This document shows, piece after piece, positions 9,694 to 23,200 of a stretch of 48,486 nt of DNA; position 1 is the stretch's first letter; each line of letters starts with the position of its first letter. The notes under the pieces were generated by a model, which did not search any database, had not been told where the DNA came from, and saw nothing but the letters and a program-made list of their open reading frames with translations. The translations under genes were made by a program, and so were the position numbers. Origin of the DNA: Lobulomyces angularis (taxonomy: Eukaryota; Chytridiomycota; Chytridiomycetes; Lobulomycetales; Lobulomycetaceae). The stretch covers positions 1-48,486 of the forward strand of contig JADHYX010000155.1 of assembly GCA_027604685.1 (NCBI GenBank), in the 5' to 3' direction.

Positions 9694-12600
9694 CTATTCA
9701 TCAGGTTGTTTCGGAAACAAAAAGTAAGTCTGTAATTCTCCTTTTCCTTTCACATAGATCATTCCTCTATCTTCAAATCTTAACCCACTTAAAGTTTTTA
9801 AGTGGTGATAAATTTTTTCTGTAATGTGAATGTGATCTTTGAAAGCATGAAGAAAAAATAAAAGTTAAAAAATATTCAAGATAAAGTATATAAAAAAATG
9901 TTTTTTTCAGATTGATGGAAAAGTACCGTTTCGTCCCGTAGATTCCATTCTGCTGGCAACATTTACAGTATCTCCCCAAACATCATAAGAAAATGATTTT
10001 GTACCAATAACACCAGCTGCGACACAGCCTATAAAAAATGAATTTAGTAAATAATCTAAATTTTTTCTCTTTTCACCAGCATGTATTCCAATTTTCAGTT
10101 CAAAATTCTGATTCGTCTTGGAGTTGAATTCCTTTATATAATCTTGTAAGTCAAGAGCAAATGATACCAATCTGGTAATGTGATCCGAAGCAAAATTTGA
10201 ATTTGGCTCTGACATTACTAGATACTTGGTTCCTAAAAAAAAAAATTTTGTTATTCGTAAAAGAAGTGGTTTTCATTACCTATTGTTTTGATTTTTTCCA
10301 CTCCAAATTCAAGGCAAATTTCATCCATATCACATATAATATCATTTAAAAGCCAGATTGCATTTTTTTGGACAACATTTTCAAAATTGCATATGGAACA
10401 AAACAAAATTCCAACTTCATTCAAATCCATTGCAATTTGTAAAGTGGGATTTTGTTTTAATAAATCTACAACATTTTGAGGTAAAATATTTAAAAGTAAG
10501 TTATTTGTTGCAATTTGAGCCTTCCTTATTTTTTTGGCTGCAAAGTCATTCTCAATCTTCAGAAAATAACTTAATCTAAAAAAAAAAAAAAAAAAATTTA
10601 ATATAGGTTTTTTTAATTCAATAAATTTACCGGCATATTCTGTCATTACGGTAATTGTTGGTTAATATTAGTAAAATTACAAAACCAAGAAGAATTTGCG
10701 ATTGAATAGTTATGATGTTTTGGAATTTTCTAAAAGTAATTTCCGTTACAGACTGGCTATTATTATCTAATAACTTCACAATGTGCCAATAGTAATACTC
10801 AATCAAAAAAAAAATAAAAAATGTTATTAAATTGATATTGAAGTACAGCATTTGATAGCCAAAAAAAATTGAGTGAAGTGCAAATATATCCAACAATGGT
10901 AGCAAGTTTTTAGATGGCACGATGTTCTTAGTATAGCTGTTTACAAATATTCCAATTGTTGAAATAAAAATTAAAATTAAAGTATAGTGGCCGTTAAAAT
11001 TAGTAGCCCTATGAAAATTTTAAAAAAAAAAAAAAAGTTAATTTTTTATTGATGCAAAATAATTTATTTTTACCGGTTATGTTGAATATTTTTTGTGTCA
11101 ATATTTTGTTCTAGATCCTTTCCTAAACTTTCCACAGATTTGCTTTTGGAAGAAGTTTGCAATTCAAAAGATACAGTATTTGAGTATTTCCTTTTAATGT
11201 AGAAATGATGCAGAGATAAGATTAACGAAACTCCAACCTAAGTTAAAAAAATTTAAAAAAATAAATTTTGAATGTGAAGCATTTCTTACAAAAAGAAATA
11301 TTGAAATCAAGCTGACTTTTTCATTAAATAAATACTGCACAATTATTATTAGCACATACACGAGGAGAATAATTAATCCATTTATTACTTGAGATTTTTT
11401 TCCAATAAAAAAAAAATCCTTTTTGTAACTGGTTTCCTTTTTTATATCCTTAAAACAATCTAAAATGTAAAAATACTTCTTAGTTAAAAATAACTTGAAA
11501 ATCATTGAAAATTTACTGGTTAATTTATTAATTTCGTTAGAAAATTTCTTCATCTTTTTGTTAATCTCAAAGTTTTCACTTTCTTCATCATTTTGTGGTA
11601 TTTCAATTATGGACGGATCAACTTCTTCTTTTACAAGTTGTTGCAAAAAAGCCCGCCTCAGTTCAGCAAGAGTTGCATAATTTGTTTTTTGGCTTGTAGA
11701 TACATCATAAGTCTGAATTTGTTTTCCAAAGGCCTCAACTTTTTCTGATAATAAAAATTTTAATGTTGTAGAAGTTTTCAATAGCTCATATGTAGAAGCA
11801 CTTATATGCGGTACGGAATTTTTTCCGGTTTGTTCCATTAAATTAGCTGTTTCGACATCATTGGACCAAATGTCTAACTAATTTAACAGAAAAATTTTAA
11901 ACTTTGTTTATTTTACCATATTTAAATTTCCAAATCCCGATAACACCAGCAGTGACTGTTCCAGTATGTATTCCAACTCTCAAGTGTAAATTATAACCAA
12001 GTTTTCTGGAAATCATTGCCACAGCTTTAATCATAAAAAATGCCATGAAGCATACTTTTTCAGCATATATTTTAATTTGCTCTTCATTAGCTTGATCAGG
12101 TAGACCACCTGCTACTTCATAACAGTCACCAATTGTTTTAATCTGGATTTTTTTGAGAAATTGAAGTTATTTAAAAAAATTTTACTTTTTCAAGGTCAAG
12201 TTCGGTGGCCATTGTATCAAATTCTGCAAAGATTTCAGATAATATTGATATCAATTGAGAGGTACTAACAGTACTACTAAATTCTAGTTTTTTTGTAGAG
12301 TAAATAAAAAGTAGTTGTTGTAAAATAACTTACCAGTAAAGCCAATAATATCAGCAAAGAGTACAGTTACTCCGTGCAATTCAACAAAAGTATCTTGCAA
12401 ACTGGAATGGGTGCGATTACTTTTAGATTTTCTTCTTCCTAAGATTTCAATAGTTTTTCTTGGTAAAATCATACTCAGCAGATACTCACTTTGAATCTGT
12501 GTATTTTTTAATCTACCTGCACAAATACACTGATTTTCATACTTTAAAAATCCCTCACGAAGTTGTAATTCAGCTGTAAATCTAATTGGAGTCTATTAAA

Positions 12601-14722
12601 TATAACTTTATATTGACTAAAATTTTTACCTATAATATATTCCAAGAAAATTTGCAGCCAATAGTAGAAGAGACGAACCAACAATGGAACTGAGTGAAGC
12701 CGTTTCATGGTAATTTCCCAATGAAAATAGAAAAACAACGTAAAATACCATTAAAAAAGAACCAAAAAAAGAAAGCTGGATGAAAGACGACGGAAACGAC
12801 ATATAAATTAAAAATAAGTATGAAAATCCAAACCACGAAACATATTCAGTTTGGTGACTGTCGAGAGATTGAGTTCTTAAAGCCGCAGAAATTCCTTGAA
12901 ATGTTATTAAAATGATCGATAAAGTGTTCAAGATTTGATAAAATCTTTCATAAAACGTTTCAAAGTAACTTGTAACAATCAAAATTAGCGAAAATAGCAA
13001 TATCAACACTTCTGTGATATAATTTGTTAATTCAAAAATCAAAGTACTCCCTTTTGGAAACCCATATCTCAATTGATAAAACTCAAAACCACAATATAAA
13101 AACCAAAATGTTGCAAATATGTAAAAATTTCTTTTGTAGGTATTCTTTATCAGCAAATTAAATATATATTTGTTGTACAGGGCTTCGTTCTCTGTGGAAA
13201 ATTTTAAAAATACCGAGAGAAAAAGCTTTTCATCTTCATTGTTCACTGTTTTTAAATTGTTTTTTGAACTTGTTGACATTCGGGAAAATTGATACTCGTT
13301 ACCGGATTCGTGAATAACTTTACTTCCTTCATCTATTGATTTTTGGTTTCTATCGCTCTCTCCATTTTCTGACTTCTTAATTTTGTTTTCCATTTCGTCT
13401 ATATACTTTTTGGCATCATCCTCGGATATGGAATTTTTAATTCTATTTTCGAGCATATTACTAATACTTTCGGTATGCATTGATGAATGCCTTTTTTGAC
13501 TAATCGAAACTCTCCTTTCTTTTATTGAAACTCTTTTTTCACTGCTAGAATCTCTTTTGACCCTAGGATTCATTGGAGTTGGAGTTGTTGGCAATAGAGC
13601 TGTGGGAGAAGTAATTTTTTCGCTGCTAATACTTTTACTTTTTCCAAGACTTTCAATTCTAGAATTTAAACGAGAGTTAATATTGATAGAAGACACAGGA
13701 GAATTTTCTTGATTTTGAGAGTGAGACGAATGTGAGCTGTGTAGCATTTTTGATATAGGAGGTGTAGTTATTGAGATATACTTTTTTGAGGAAGTTTCTT
13801 TACTGGAAAAATCCGATATTGCTCTTCTCCTGTGTGAGTAGCCTTCTTCCTTTTCACCAAATTCTTTAACGTTTGTTGTATCCACTGAGCTTTTTCGTCT
13901 TCCGGGTTGTTTTTTAGCTACCTTCTCGAAAGTAGATTCATTGTTTTCTTCCTTCTCTATACTGGTTACAACAGCATTAACTTCAACACCATTATTTTGG
14001 TTAATAGACGAATGCTCTGCAATATCTCTTTCTTCATCTTTTAATTGCGTCGGAAGTTCTTCAAATTGCTTTGGAGAACTGTCTCCCATAGTCTCTCTCG
14101 AAAGAAGATCTCTTCCTGAATATTGAGAGTGAGCAACTAACCCAGTTAAATTTTCAACAGCTGCTTGAATGCCATTTTCTAAGGAATTGCCAGACCCAAG
14201 GTTATTGTCAATTTTTTGGGGGTGAATTTGATCCACATCGTAGACATCACAAAACAGTGATTGTTTATTTGACATGAGAAAGCTCGCGGATCTGTTCACT
14301 TTACTCAATTTAAGCTCAGGCAATTCATTATTTTGATTACTTAAAATAAACTGAGATATTGAACTTATGTTGCGATTACTTGTAGTTGATCTAAATCCTG
14401 TTGGGGTTTGATGTAATTCTTGATTAGAGGTTTGAAGCACAGAAAAGCCAGCGACATCACTACTTGATTGACTGTGTTTTATTATGTCATTACTCGATTT
14501 TGCGTACGAAGGAGAAAAACTGCTCCTATTACTTCCCGATTGATTATTAAATTTTCCCTTTATTTTATTTATAACCAAGCTAAAACCGCTGGTATTTTCT
14601 CTTTCTGTAGAGCTAAGATTGTGGTTGGAAGATTCAGTAACATTTATTACCACTTGAGGGTCTGTGGTAATTGATAGCACTGGAAGTGAAGACATTCGCC
14701 GCTCATTCAAATTTTTGAACAT
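9694..14722 (-). CDS. Transmembrane adenylyl cyclase, 12-TM, C1/C2 class III
   Basis: Eleven exons: 12630-14722, 12334-12581, 12186-12283, 11917-12142, 11290-11873, 11074-11237, 10631-11008, 10280-10575, 10077-10232, 9927-10028 and 9694-9836, giving 1495 residues. A ~510-residue Ser-rich cytosolic N-tail precedes six TMs (~533-697). The C1 catalytic domain has metal-binding Asp775 (LFADIIGFT) and Asp819 (IKTIGDCYE). A second TM set lies at ~1050-1255, then C2. C2 lacks the metal Asp (FCSICNF) but keeps adenine-binding Lys1360 (IKTIG) and Asp1430 (FSYDVWG) and transition-state Asn1437 and Arg1441 (VNVASRM). This split of labour between C1 and C2 is that of animal transmembrane adenylyl cyclases, so it should make cAMP from ATP at a membrane. 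Fungal Cyr1-type cyclases are built differently (Ras-association and LRR domains). All catalytic residues are intact. Regulation by G proteins is possible but not shown. Confidence 0.93.
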
Positions 14723-15097
14723 TAAATTATTATAACAAAATTGCTTTAATTTATCAATATTCAGTATCTAATGATACTTATCAATTTTTTGGCCAATCAA
14801 TCAAATTTTTTTTTTCTACAAATTGCTTATTAATTTTTTTGGATTTTGAATACTCTAGTCAAAATTTTTTTAAAGACAAGGTGGAATTGCATAAATTCAA
14901 TTGCTAATCAACAAATACAAAAGTGCGTTTAAAGAAAGAAATAGTTTTTTTTTTTTTAATTTTAACTTTTTTGAAGTTAAACGAAATATAGTTTTTAGTT
15001 AAGGGTTTAGTTTAAAGTTAAGGTAATTTTATAAAAAAAAAATGAAAACAAAGATTTTTAATAAATAGGACGGATACAAGAATTATACAAACTATTT
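14723..15097. other. Upstream region of the adenylyl cyclase gene
   Basis: About 375 AT-rich bases between the cyclase start and the 3' end of the acidic-protein gene (same strand). It contains the CCAAT-type element annotated at 14789-14798. No exon is recognised. Confidence 0.5.
14789..14798 (-). promoter_or_regulatory. CCAAT-type element TTGGCCAATC upstream of adenylyl cyclase
   Basis: TTGGCCAATC reads on the plus strand 67 bases upstream of the cyclase ATG; on the gene's strand it reads as an inverted CCAAT box. The identical 10-mer occurs, inverted, between the dynein and PAS genes. The core CCAATC fits the known NF-Y (HAP2/3/5) preference. Function is inferred from sequence and position. 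Confidence 0.4.
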
Positions 15098-16753
15098 TTA
15101 AAACTCCTCTTCATTGCTATGCTCTTCACGATTGCTGTTCCAATTATCATTATCATTGGAATATTGCAGCTCATTGTTAACAGAAGATACACTATTTGAT
15201 TGATTTGGATCATCCTCTTTCATTTCCTCCAACACCTTTTCACTAGGTTCAACTTGGTAATTATTATGGTGGTGGTCAAAATTTTCAAGGCGACCATCAT
15301 AGTTAGCATCATTAGGACCAGAAATCCTTGTATCACTTAAAGCATTCTCATCATCATAGTCACTCAAATCGATTTTTTCTCTAAGTATGGTATTTTCTTC
15401 TGTATCATTGTTTTCATATGTAATATCTAAGTTTTCCATTCTTTGATTAGTTGTAAATTCATTTTCATCAAGTTGTTCTTCATTTGAATCGTCAACTTCA
15501 GTTTCTTTGTGATCTTAATAAATTTTAAAAAGTAAAAAATACTTCAATTTAAAATTCCTCATCAATTTTAGTGCTTACCTATATCATCATTTCTAAATCG
15601 AGAGCTGTCATTTTCCAGAATTAAAACATTTTGATCACTTTTATTATTAGAATCATCGAACTCCTCATCAGTTTCGGATGAATTATTGTTTTCCTCAGAA
15701 TATTCGGATTCCTCTTCGAATAACTTAGGCTCCAGAGAGTTTAACTTACTTGTAACTGATTCATTAAGAGTCTCCTCGGACTCATCAGAGTCATCAATGT
15801 TTTCTTCTACATCATCTGATTCTGCATCTTCGGCATCTTCTGCATCTTCAGACTCTTCATTATTATCGTCATCTAAATCGTCATTATTTTCGTCGGAATC
15901 TGCATTGAAATCTTGGTTAACTGCAGTTTCTTCATTTGCATCATCATTTTCTTCCATTGAATCTACATCATTGCTACTATCAGAGGGTTCACTAATTTCG
16001 TCTTCGTCTTTAAAATTATTTGTAGAATCCTCAAAATCTTCCACACCATCATTGGAATCTTCCGGGTCTTCATTTGTTTCATTATTTCTTTCTTGTAATT
16101 CCTCAGATTCATCATTATTTTCATCTCCATCGTCATCGTTATTTTCATCTCCGTCGTCATTAATTTCTTCTCTGTCATCGTCATTATTTTCATCTCCATC
16201 TTCATCATTGTTTTCATCTCCATCGTCATCATTATTTTCATCTTCGTTTTTGGAATCTGATTCATTAATTTCTTCATCATCATCACTGTCGTCATTATTT
16301 TCTTCTGAATCTTCCTCCATTTCTTCGTTAACTCTTTCTGAATCTTCTTCTATGTCTTCATCACCTTCTTCTGACTCCTCATCTGTTTCTTCATTGTTTT
16401 CGTCTAAATCAACTTCGTTGTCTTCAGTGGGATCCCCTTCTATTTCATCAATTTCTTTTAAAATAATGAGTGAAAATTAACAAATAAAAAGCATTACGTT
16501 GGAAATCGGCTTCAACTTGTAAATCATCATCATCACCGTCACCAGCATCCTTATCAGTTTCTAACAGTATTTCATCATCTTCTGTATTTCGTTTGCTTAG
16601 TCGAGTTAGCTCCAAATTATATACTTTAAGATTTTCGTTTTCAAATTTGGAGCGTTTTTTTAGCTCCACATCAAAGTGCATCTCACTTTCTTGATTTTTT
16701 ACTACTTCAGTTATTGGTATTGGCTTTGAATAGACTATGTAAAAATGAGACAT
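15098..16753 (-). CDS. Very acidic Asp/Glu/Asn/Ser repeat protein
   Basis: Three exons: 16498-16753, 15579-16454 and 15098-15513, giving 515 residues. Not recognised as a family member. Residues 1-65 are ordinary in composition (MSHFYIVYSKPIPITEVV, then a Lys/Glu-rich stretch). From ~65 to the end the chain is dominated by Asp, Glu, Asn and Ser, with tandem DENNDD/GDENND units at ~155-200 and a milder acidic tail ending SNEEEF. No membrane segment or signal peptide. Such chains are usually disordered and may bind histones, Ca2+ or basic partners; none can be chosen from sequence. The N-terminal 60 residues are the part to search. It sits head-to-tail between the dynein and cyclase genes. Confidence 0.72.
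16108..16247. repeat. Imperfect tandem repeat coding for acidic units
   Basis: About six imperfect units of roughly 24 bases built on TCATCATTATTTTCATCTCC read on the plus strand. They lie inside exon 2 of the acidic protein and encode GDENNDD-like units on the minus strand. Units differ by third-position and Asp/Glu changes, so the array looks old rather than freshly expanded. Length variation between strains is likely. Confidence 0.7.
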
Positions 16754-17248
16754 TTATTTTTTTTAGGTGCTTTATACCACAAGCGAACAACAGTACTACT
16801 ATCGTAATACTTTTGAAAACTCTCATATTAAAATAATAGTTTATTATTGGTTTCCAGATTTTTTTCTTTGTAAAATTGTTGTATTTGGTAAAAAAGCGTG
16901 TTTAATGCTTTTTTACCCTCCAATCAAACTCCGACCACATTTCAGAAAAAATAATTCTATAATATCTGAAACAACAGTGCTGTATTACTTAATTTAATTG
17001 ATAGATTAGGCTTTTTTTATATTTAGATAAAAACAATATTTTAACTTGTTCATTTGTCAAGTATTACCTAAATGCGTGCAAGGTTATTTTAAACTTTTTG
17101 AAAAATTTTTTTAAAAATTACTTTATCATATTAAACAACTTAGGAATTCAAAAAATCATCTTAAAAAATTAATTACAATTGCGAAAAATACATTTACTAT
17201 ATAATACTCTACAGATTCATAAACTTTTTATAATAATTAAGAAAATGT
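16754..17248. other. Intergenic region between dynein 3' end and acidic gene 5' end
   Basis: About 495 AT-rich bases, holding the upstream region of the acidic-protein gene and the 3' flank of the dynein gene. A 76-codon plus-strand frame at 16767-16997 has no domain features. Nothing else is seen. Confidence 0.5.
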
Positions 17249-20200
17249 TTAGTCATCCAACTGAAGTCTAGAAAATAAGATAATTGTTATTTGAAAATTT
17301 TTAAAATAGACTTACAAACATGCGACTCCCTTTAAAATCCATGTTTTTTCAGGTTTGTCGGATGGCAACTTAATTGCAATAACAAAATTAGTGGAGTGTC
17401 CTGTAGTGGATAACACCCCTCTTCTGGCACTGGTCTTATACACTGGACATTCATATGTAGCTTTAGCTTTGATATCACTTGATTTACATGGTTTAAACCA
17501 AATTACTGGAAGGTTATCAAATAGTATTTTTGGCAGAGACTCCCCTAACAAACCTTTTTCACGATTAAATCTTGCACCTTCCAAAAAGAGCCCAGAAACA
17601 TAAACTCCTATTAAAAAGTTCAGCCATCTTAAATAAGTCTTAATTTGTTACCTAACTCAGGTTTTGAAGTTATTTCAGACCGAGGTGTACTGATTACATC
17701 AAATTCTAAACCCAACTCATCAATTGGTATTTTTTTTTTTCTAGAATAATTTTGCAATGTAGCTATAAAATAAGGTGTTTTAAAATTTTTAGTTTATATA
17801 CTGATTTGTTACCACTTATGAATGATTGAGTAAAAAAGAATCCAGACATCCAGTAAATATTTGGACAACCATCTTCATACCAGGTTTGAAAAAATTTCAG
17901 TCGTAATATTAAATCCGCTATGTATCCACCTAAAAAACCAGCTTAAAATTTCCAATGTAAAATTTTTTTTTCTACCTAATGGCTTAAGAGAAGGATAAGA
18001 TTTACCATTCCACATATTAGGTACTTTTCCCATAAGCATACTCTTACAAACTTCTTCCAAATCGGCAGACATGACTACCAAACCCTTAATAGCTTTTTTC
18101 ACATTGACTAAGCTGTCTAAAATAACTGTAAGCAATCGATTGAATCTAATCATCTCCTGCATCAAAACGGTGTTCATACTTTCATTATATGACACTGGAT
18201 ACCTTTGCGCAACTTTTTCAATATTAAATTGTTGAGGCACTCTATTCAATATATCAGTTGCCAATTCTATCACTATCTGTTCACTTGATTTTCCCCCCGA
18301 GGTGGCACTGCTTCTTGCCTGAGTTTTTAAAACGGAATCAAATAATAACTTTGTTTCGGTTAATTGTCTGGCAATGTCTCCATTTTCATGAATCCCAAAT
18401 ATTTCTGGATTTTGATTTAAAGGTAATTGCCTAATAAACTCCAAGTAGTTTTCATACTTTCCTTTAGGCGGCATAACATAAACGCCAGAAGGAGAAAATG
18501 TATAACTGGGGTCTTCTATGACGGCTGGAGAATAAAAAGTAGACAATATGTTATTCAAAGTTCTTCTGTCCCAGTCATCAGTTACTCTTCCACCATAATT
18601 ACACTCACCAGTAAGATACAATATTGCTTTAAAAGGAATATCTGCATACTGGTTCAGAAACATTTGTAGCTGTCTCATACTGATACCTATTAAAAAGACA
18701 GATGCATTAGCAATGCTTTACTGAGATTATAACTTACGTAAATCAGATTCATTAAACTCATAAGGAATATTCCAACCCAGTGGTCCAAAATTTCTTCTTT
18801 CCTAAAAATAATTTAATATTTGTAAACTGCAAAAAAGAATACTTGAACCAAAGCATGAAAGAAACATAAACCGAATAACAGCTTTTCCCATTCATTGGAT
18901 TTTTTACATCCCTCAAAGAATTTTTCATCAGACACAGGATCGGCAAGATAATTTTTTAACAAATTGGCCTTTATACCTTTAGGAGGTTCATTAGTCATTT
19001 TTACACCACTTTGCAAAATAGACGATGGAAACTTTTCGCTAGGATAAGACGTCAACCACAATCTAAAATCTTTATGTACTGAAGCAGAACTCATATCGTC
19101 TACTATTTTTTCAAGAGATCCCAGCCAAGAAACTGCCAAGTGACAGTTTTGTAATACAGTCCATGTTCCACATCTCATTGCCTCTTTTATCATTGAAGCA
19201 GCAATTGGTCCCTGTCCCTGTCCTAAAGATATCGATTGAATTTTGTGTCCACCAAAACCTTTGCTATCCGCAAACTTCAACAATCTAAAAAAAAAAATTA
19301 TTATAAAATATAAATTAAATATACTGCGCCATAGGATCCACACCAGGAGAAAGAATAAATATTAACGGGCTTCTATTGTTTGAATCTTCAAAGCTACCAC
19401 TTAAATCAAATGGTGGTGGTTCAATAAATTTATGGCCAAGTTTAATTTTAACAAATTCTTGAACAGAAGGTACTATCTTTTCTGGTCTAAGTGCTCTAAT
19501 TAGAAGCAGTTTTTGAAATTCGTTCAAATTTGCCCACTTTCCAGGGAACGATGTTGAAAAAGGATCTTGGTGTTCAAAAATAACCTTCCATTCATTTGGT
19601 TTAAATTCTTCTCTAAGCCCATGAAACTTTTTCAACTCGGACATTTTGTAAATTTCTGACCAACTTTTTTTTGAAAGCAGATTTGGATCTGGATTTGGCA
19701 GTGCAGGATCTCCTACTGCTAGCCCACCAGTTGTTAAAAATCTAAATTCTTCTTCATCCAATTCTTTGAAATTTCTTAAAATGCTTGTGCACAGTAAGAA
19801 GGAAAATAAGAGCTTATCTTTTTCAAACAGTGATCTGCAGACGTTACAATATAAGGAGTACGTATTATAAGATTCCAAATTTTTAAATCTTCTCTTCAGA
19901 TTATTAGATTTTGTAGATAAAGCAATTGAATTGATAAATAGGTCTATAAACCAGGTTAAGGAATACTGGTACATTGAATCAATGTTTTCCAAGTCCGCAA
20001 TGCAGAAAAACAAAATGCTAGAGCGATTCGCGATTACTCTGTAAGAATCACGCGCCTCATCAATTTTTCTTTCCGTCTCTTCGGCGATTTTTTGCTTGTC
20101 AAACAACTCATCAGAAAGAACTTTTGATGAAGACAAAACTTCAATTGCTGTTTCATTTTCCAAAATATTTCCCTCAGCGGATGATAAAATCATTAAAATT

Positions 20201-23200
20201 TGATCTTCTATTTCTTTCAGCCTCTTTTTGTTTTCGGCAGATTGTAAAATTAATTGTGTTTTTTCATCTTCGAGATCCGGACGTTCTTTCGTAACTACTA
20301 TTCCTAAAAGTTGATCTTCCAGTCCTTCAGGTGTAATCATGAAATTCAATAATGAAACTTTAACTGCCAACTCTGGTAAATAGTGTGGATTTCTTAATTT
20401 CGTAGTTATGTACAATCTAAAATTTGGTGAATACTCTATAACTGCGTCCCCCAGTCTAATGCAAGTTGCCCCGCCAGATTTAAAAGTCTGTTTTTGCAAT
20501 ATGGTATCCAGTACAGGGTCAATTTCTTCTTTAACATTTTCCAACAAAACTGGAGCGCCAAATTGAATTGCGTTTTCAAGAACTCTTACGTAATCGTTAT
20601 CTGTTAACTTAATTATATTTAAATTGTTGGCCTTTTCCATGTGTTTAACCCATTTGTTTGCTTGGCCTTGGGGATCTATCAATAACGGCCAACGCCTACC
20701 ATTCGAAACAATAATACCATTATCAACTGAGAAGTTATCAGAAGGAAGTCCATTAATTATCCAGCTTCTTATTTTAATTTGGTCACCAAGAACTTTGGAA
20801 AGAGAAAATGATGGGGAACAAGGTATTTCCTGAGAATTGCATCTGGCAACCCAATCGGATGCTGCTTCATTTCTAAAAGTTTTTGTAAATGCACCAAGAT
20901 AAGCAATAACTCCAGCGGATATTAAAACATCTCCTGTCAAGTTAAATAATACACCTTCCAAAACATGAGAAACTTCTGTCCACCGCGTCTTTTCTCCACC
21001 TAAACCTCCTAGTAATTTATGAGCACGCTCCAGTTGCTCACCACAATTTTTCACTTCTCTTTCTAATTTTTCTTTTTTTGCCGCTAAAGCTTGAAGATTA
21101 TCATTAAGCGCCTGTAACCGCTCCACAACAGATTTAAGAATGGCTCTCTTCTCGTTTAGCCCCGCCATTGTAACTGCGAGCTCCTCTTCTGCATGCCGTA
21201 AGGCAATTTGCTTTGGACCAACAACTTTGGCAACTTTGTCGTATGATTCCATTGCAACTACCCAGCTGCAAAGACCTTCTGCAGCGGAAGATGCATTTCT
21301 AACTTTTTCTGGGCGAAACTCTGCATTTGGAATAAAATTTGTTCGAATTTTTTTAATGACATGAGCAGGTATGTCATCCTTGTCATATGTTTTCAAGGAG
21401 TCTAAAAATTTAGGATCACCAATCATTTTAAGTGAAGTTTTCCAGTAATCAAAGATCATTCTTCCTGAACCAGAAGGATCTGGTATTTTTTCAGGTTTTA
21501 AATCCTTCATCACACAAACGGCCTCCATCACCAATTTTACACCATCAGGAGGATTTTTCATTGTTTTCACCAAGTCAATATCGCTTTTTTTTAAGGTATC
21601 AAGAGCTGCTAAAGCCGAATTCAACAATGGAAGAGCCTTAAAAAAAAGTTAAAAATTTTTTTTTTGTAGGAATTGTTTTTGGATTGTCACGTTACCTCAG
21701 CTAAATCACTTTCAACTTCGTTTTTAGTTGCAGTTGCTTCTTCTGCTTTCGCGGATGCTACAGCTTCATCAGATGAAACAGTTTTTCTCGTTTCCTCTAC
21801 TTCTGTGGATTCTTTTTCAATTTTTACCAACATTTCTATAGTTTCTTCCGAAGTTTTCTGTAATTGTGGTTTTAAATCACTTAAATCTTTTTGCATTTTA
21901 AACACTTGTTCTTCAGCGAACTGCAATTTTTGTAGACCACCATCGTATCTTTTTTTAACTAAAGAAATTTCTTCTCTTTTTGATTGTAAAAGCGATTTAT
22001 AAGCTTGCAAAAGTTCGAGATAACTTGTAGGTGTGACATAATTGTGTCTTGATAAGGCAGATAGGTATTTTTCAGATAAATTTATAGCGGATTGATGGAA
22101 ATGCCTGCACATCATTATAATTTTTGGTAAAACTTCAGGTTGTACTTCAATATCCTGCAAAAACTGTTCTGCCACTGCTTGAAGTGCGTCATTTGGCCAC
22201 GCTTGAAACCAGTCTATTGTACAGCAGTTTACTATACTGGAATATTGACGTAAACGAGACCGGAAAGCATCTCCGATTGGACTCATGCAGAGTACAATAT
22301 GTAAGTTTGCTTTTACACGCTCAATAAAATAATTATAAATTGTTGCAGGACTTCCATCTCCTGCTTTTCCTTCCTCAGCTGCATCCACCGTGCACTTTTG
22401 AATGATGTTTTGCTTTTCATCTGATGCAAATAAATTTGGTACATCTCCGGAATTCAAAAGATTACTCACATCTTCAATAAAAGATTCTTCTTTAATTTGA
22501 GTGTCTGGGAACAAAAATACACTTTTCTTATTTTCTGAACCAGCCATTCTTAGGATTTTTTTTAAGTCGTCTCTCCATTCAACTTTTCCGTAGGATTTAG
22601 ATATTTCAATTTGAAAAATTTCATATTGAGAAATAAATGCAGCGAGTCTGGTTAAACTTTGTCTACCACTACCACCAACTCCTACTAACAATGCATTACC
22701 ACCTGGTAGTTGAAGAACTCTACATATTCTACAGATATGTTCAATTGCAAATCGGAATAGTACCAAGTTTAATTTAGTTTTTTTTACAGAATTATATTCA
22801 ACTAGGTGAGCTTTAACCACTTCAGTTAATTGTTCAAATTGTCGTAATTCAATGTATTCCGATTTCTTGCCTGGTGCAGACTTCTCCATTAAGTCACCGT
22901 ACATCAAGGAACGCATGTTTTCTTCAAGCAACTCTTTTCTTCCAAATTCGGCGTCAGGTTCCCCTGTTGCAATGAATTTAAAAATCTGTTCAGGGCTCAT
23001 CTGGAAGGAATCTACGATGGTTTGTTTTAAAAACAGGAACAGATCTGTTCTATCTTCATCAGAAACTAGCCTGTCATAGAATATCCTATAGACTTCATGT
23101 GCCCAAATTCTGATGATTTTTTTACCAGTGTTAAAAGTAGTTGGCCTTGTTAGTGAAAGTCCCTGAATTACCTTTGCAAAATCTCTAAGATTAAAGGTAT

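Noticed and set aside
15963..16295. 110-codon Met/Lys/Thr-rich minus-strand frame
   Set aside because: A shifted reading of the same GAxGAx repeat array; composition is a by-product of the repeat.
15686..16480. 264-codon Ser/Phe-rich open frame on the plus strand
   Set aside because: It is the exact antisense of the acidic repeat exon. Asp/Glu/Asn codons read backwards give Ser/Phe without stops. It crosses the acidic gene's splice sites and has no domain.
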